From JBGTBD01 sp041749475 (lineage in GTDB: Bacteria; Pseudomonadota; Alphaproteobacteria; Rickettsiales; UBA998), in assembly GCA_041749475.1 (NCBI GenBank), contig JBGTBD010000031.1:1-30120 (forward strand): a stretch of DNA of 30,120 nucleotides, written 5' to 3'. Positions within the stretch are counted from its first letter, which is position 1; the number at the start of each line of letters is the position of its first letter. The notes beneath the pieces are model-generated. The model saw nothing but the letters and a program-made list of their open reading frames with translations, did not search any database and was not told the origin of the DNA. Made by a program: the position numbers and the translations under genes. Shown one piece after another: positions 29,453 through 30,120 of this stretch.

Positions 29453-30120
29453 TTGACCGAGAAAAAAACCCCCTATCCCGCCGTGGATGCCAATCCCGAC
29501 TTCGTTGCCATCGAATCTCAGGTGCTTGATTTCTGGAAAGAAAATAACGTTTTTGCGGCCAGCGTCGAGAATCGCCCGAAGCAGACCGAAAAAGGCGACA
29601 GCAACGCCTACATCTTCTATGACGGCCCCCCCTTCGCCAACGGCCTGCCGCATTACGGCCACCTCCTCACCGGCTATGTGAAGGATCTGGTCGCCCGCTA
29701 TTGGACGATGAAAGGCAAGCGCGTCGAGCGCCGTTTCGGCTGGGATTGCCACGGGCTGCCCGTGGAGATGGAAGCCGAGAAACAACTGGGCATCTCCGGC
29801 CGCCAGAAGGTCATCGAATACGGCATCGACAAGTTCAACGACCATTGCCGCACCTCCGTCATGCGCTACGCCGCCGAGTGGGAGAACTACGTCACCCGCC
29901 AGGCCCGCTGGGTCGATTTCAAGAACGACTATAAGACGATGGACGTGAACTACATGGAATCCGTCCTCTGGGCCTTCAAACAACTCCACGACAAAGGCCT
30001 AGTCTACGAATCCTTCCGCGTCATGCCCTATTCATGGGGCGCGGAAACGGTGCTTTCCAACTTTGAAACGCGATTGGATAATGCAACGCGGGAGAAGGAA
30101 GACAAAGCGATTACGGTTGC
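29453..30120 (+). CDS. ileS: Isoleucyl-tRNA synthetase, 3' end outside window
   Basis: 222 codons are visible; the gene continues beyond the window. TTG at 29453 is the likely start (product begins MTEKKTPYPAVDANPDFVAIE), with TAAGG about 9 nt upstream. It is a class I aminoacyl-tRNA synthetase. The HIGH signature appears as PHYGH within DGPPFANGLPHYGHLL, followed by KDLVARYWTMKGKRVERRFGWDCHGLPVE. These variants are those of the eukaryote-like IleRS clade (IleS2 type, often mupirocin-insensitive) rather than the common bacterial form, which has ANGxIHIGH. Rickettsiales are known to carry this type. KMSKS and editing domains lie downstream and cannot be seen. Confidence 0.95.
   Translation, partial: MTEKKTPYPAVDANPDFVAIESQVLDFWKENNVFAASVENRPKQTEKGDSNAYIFYDGPPFANGLPHYGHLLTGYVKDLVARYWTMKGKRVERRFGWDCHGLPVEMEAEKQLGISGRQKVIEYGIDKFNDHCRTSVMRYAAEWENYVTRQARWVDFKNDYKTMDVNYMESVLWAFKQLHDKGLVYESFRVMPYSWGAETVLSNFETRLDNATREKEDKAITV

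Overview
The window is about 30 kb of gene-dense chromosomal DNA from an alphaproteobacterium of moderate to high GC. The placement rests on several gene sets: hemC-hemD-mitofilin(Mic60)-hemY, an NDUFS4-like complex I accessory subunit, the ruvX-plsY-dprA-topA order, gatCAB, and a DUF2610 protein. Tandem VirB6-like genes, DUF2610 and a eukaryote-like isoleucyl-tRNA synthetase recall Rickettsiales and other early-branching or host/predator-associated alphaproteobacteria. The exact order is my inference and cannot be fixed from this window.

Region 1 (1-3965, + strand) is the end of a type IV secretion (T4SS) cluster. It holds the C-terminal part of a repeat and coiled-coil protein, two consecutive VirB6/TrbL-like inner-membrane proteins, and a tiny VirB7-like lipoprotein. 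Region 2 (3973-7555, - strand) converges on it. It holds an NtrC-type response regulator with a degenerate AAA+ domain, a DUF2610 protein, and an unrecognised 649-aa Gln-rich protein with a basic tail. Together regions 1 and 2 are the best candidate for an undescribed secretion-linked module.

Region 3 (7789-14031, - strand) is mostly housekeeping: complex I subunit, topA, dprA, plsY, ruvX and a single-domain asparaginase. Region 4 (14132-19539, + strand) has gatC, a GIY-YIG nuclease, gatA and gatB, then a terminator/attenuator-like structure, a 39-codon small ORF, an SDR/epimerase and a lipoprotein. Region 5 (19649-23887, - strand) is the haem operon hemC-hemD-mic60-hemY, with overlaps or 2-nt gaps. 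Region 6 (23918-30120) has tsaD, an orphan modA, a membrane protein, a MetC-type lyase, a small unknown protein, a PAS_5 protein and the 5' end of ileS.

The most striking non-genic signal is a set of short palindromic elements, most bounded by TGTCA/TGACA and many built from two hairpins. They fill many intergenic gaps. One lies in frame inside tsaD, one forms the C-terminal tail of the GIY-YIG protein, and two bracket that nuclease gene between gatC and gatA. A second, GAGGTCAGGAGACCGAGCCA-type repeat occurs four times, three of them within about 15 nt of the stop codons of minus-strand genes. No tRNA, rRNA, CRISPR array or insertion sequence transposase was seen. No gene-free gap exceeds 300 bases.
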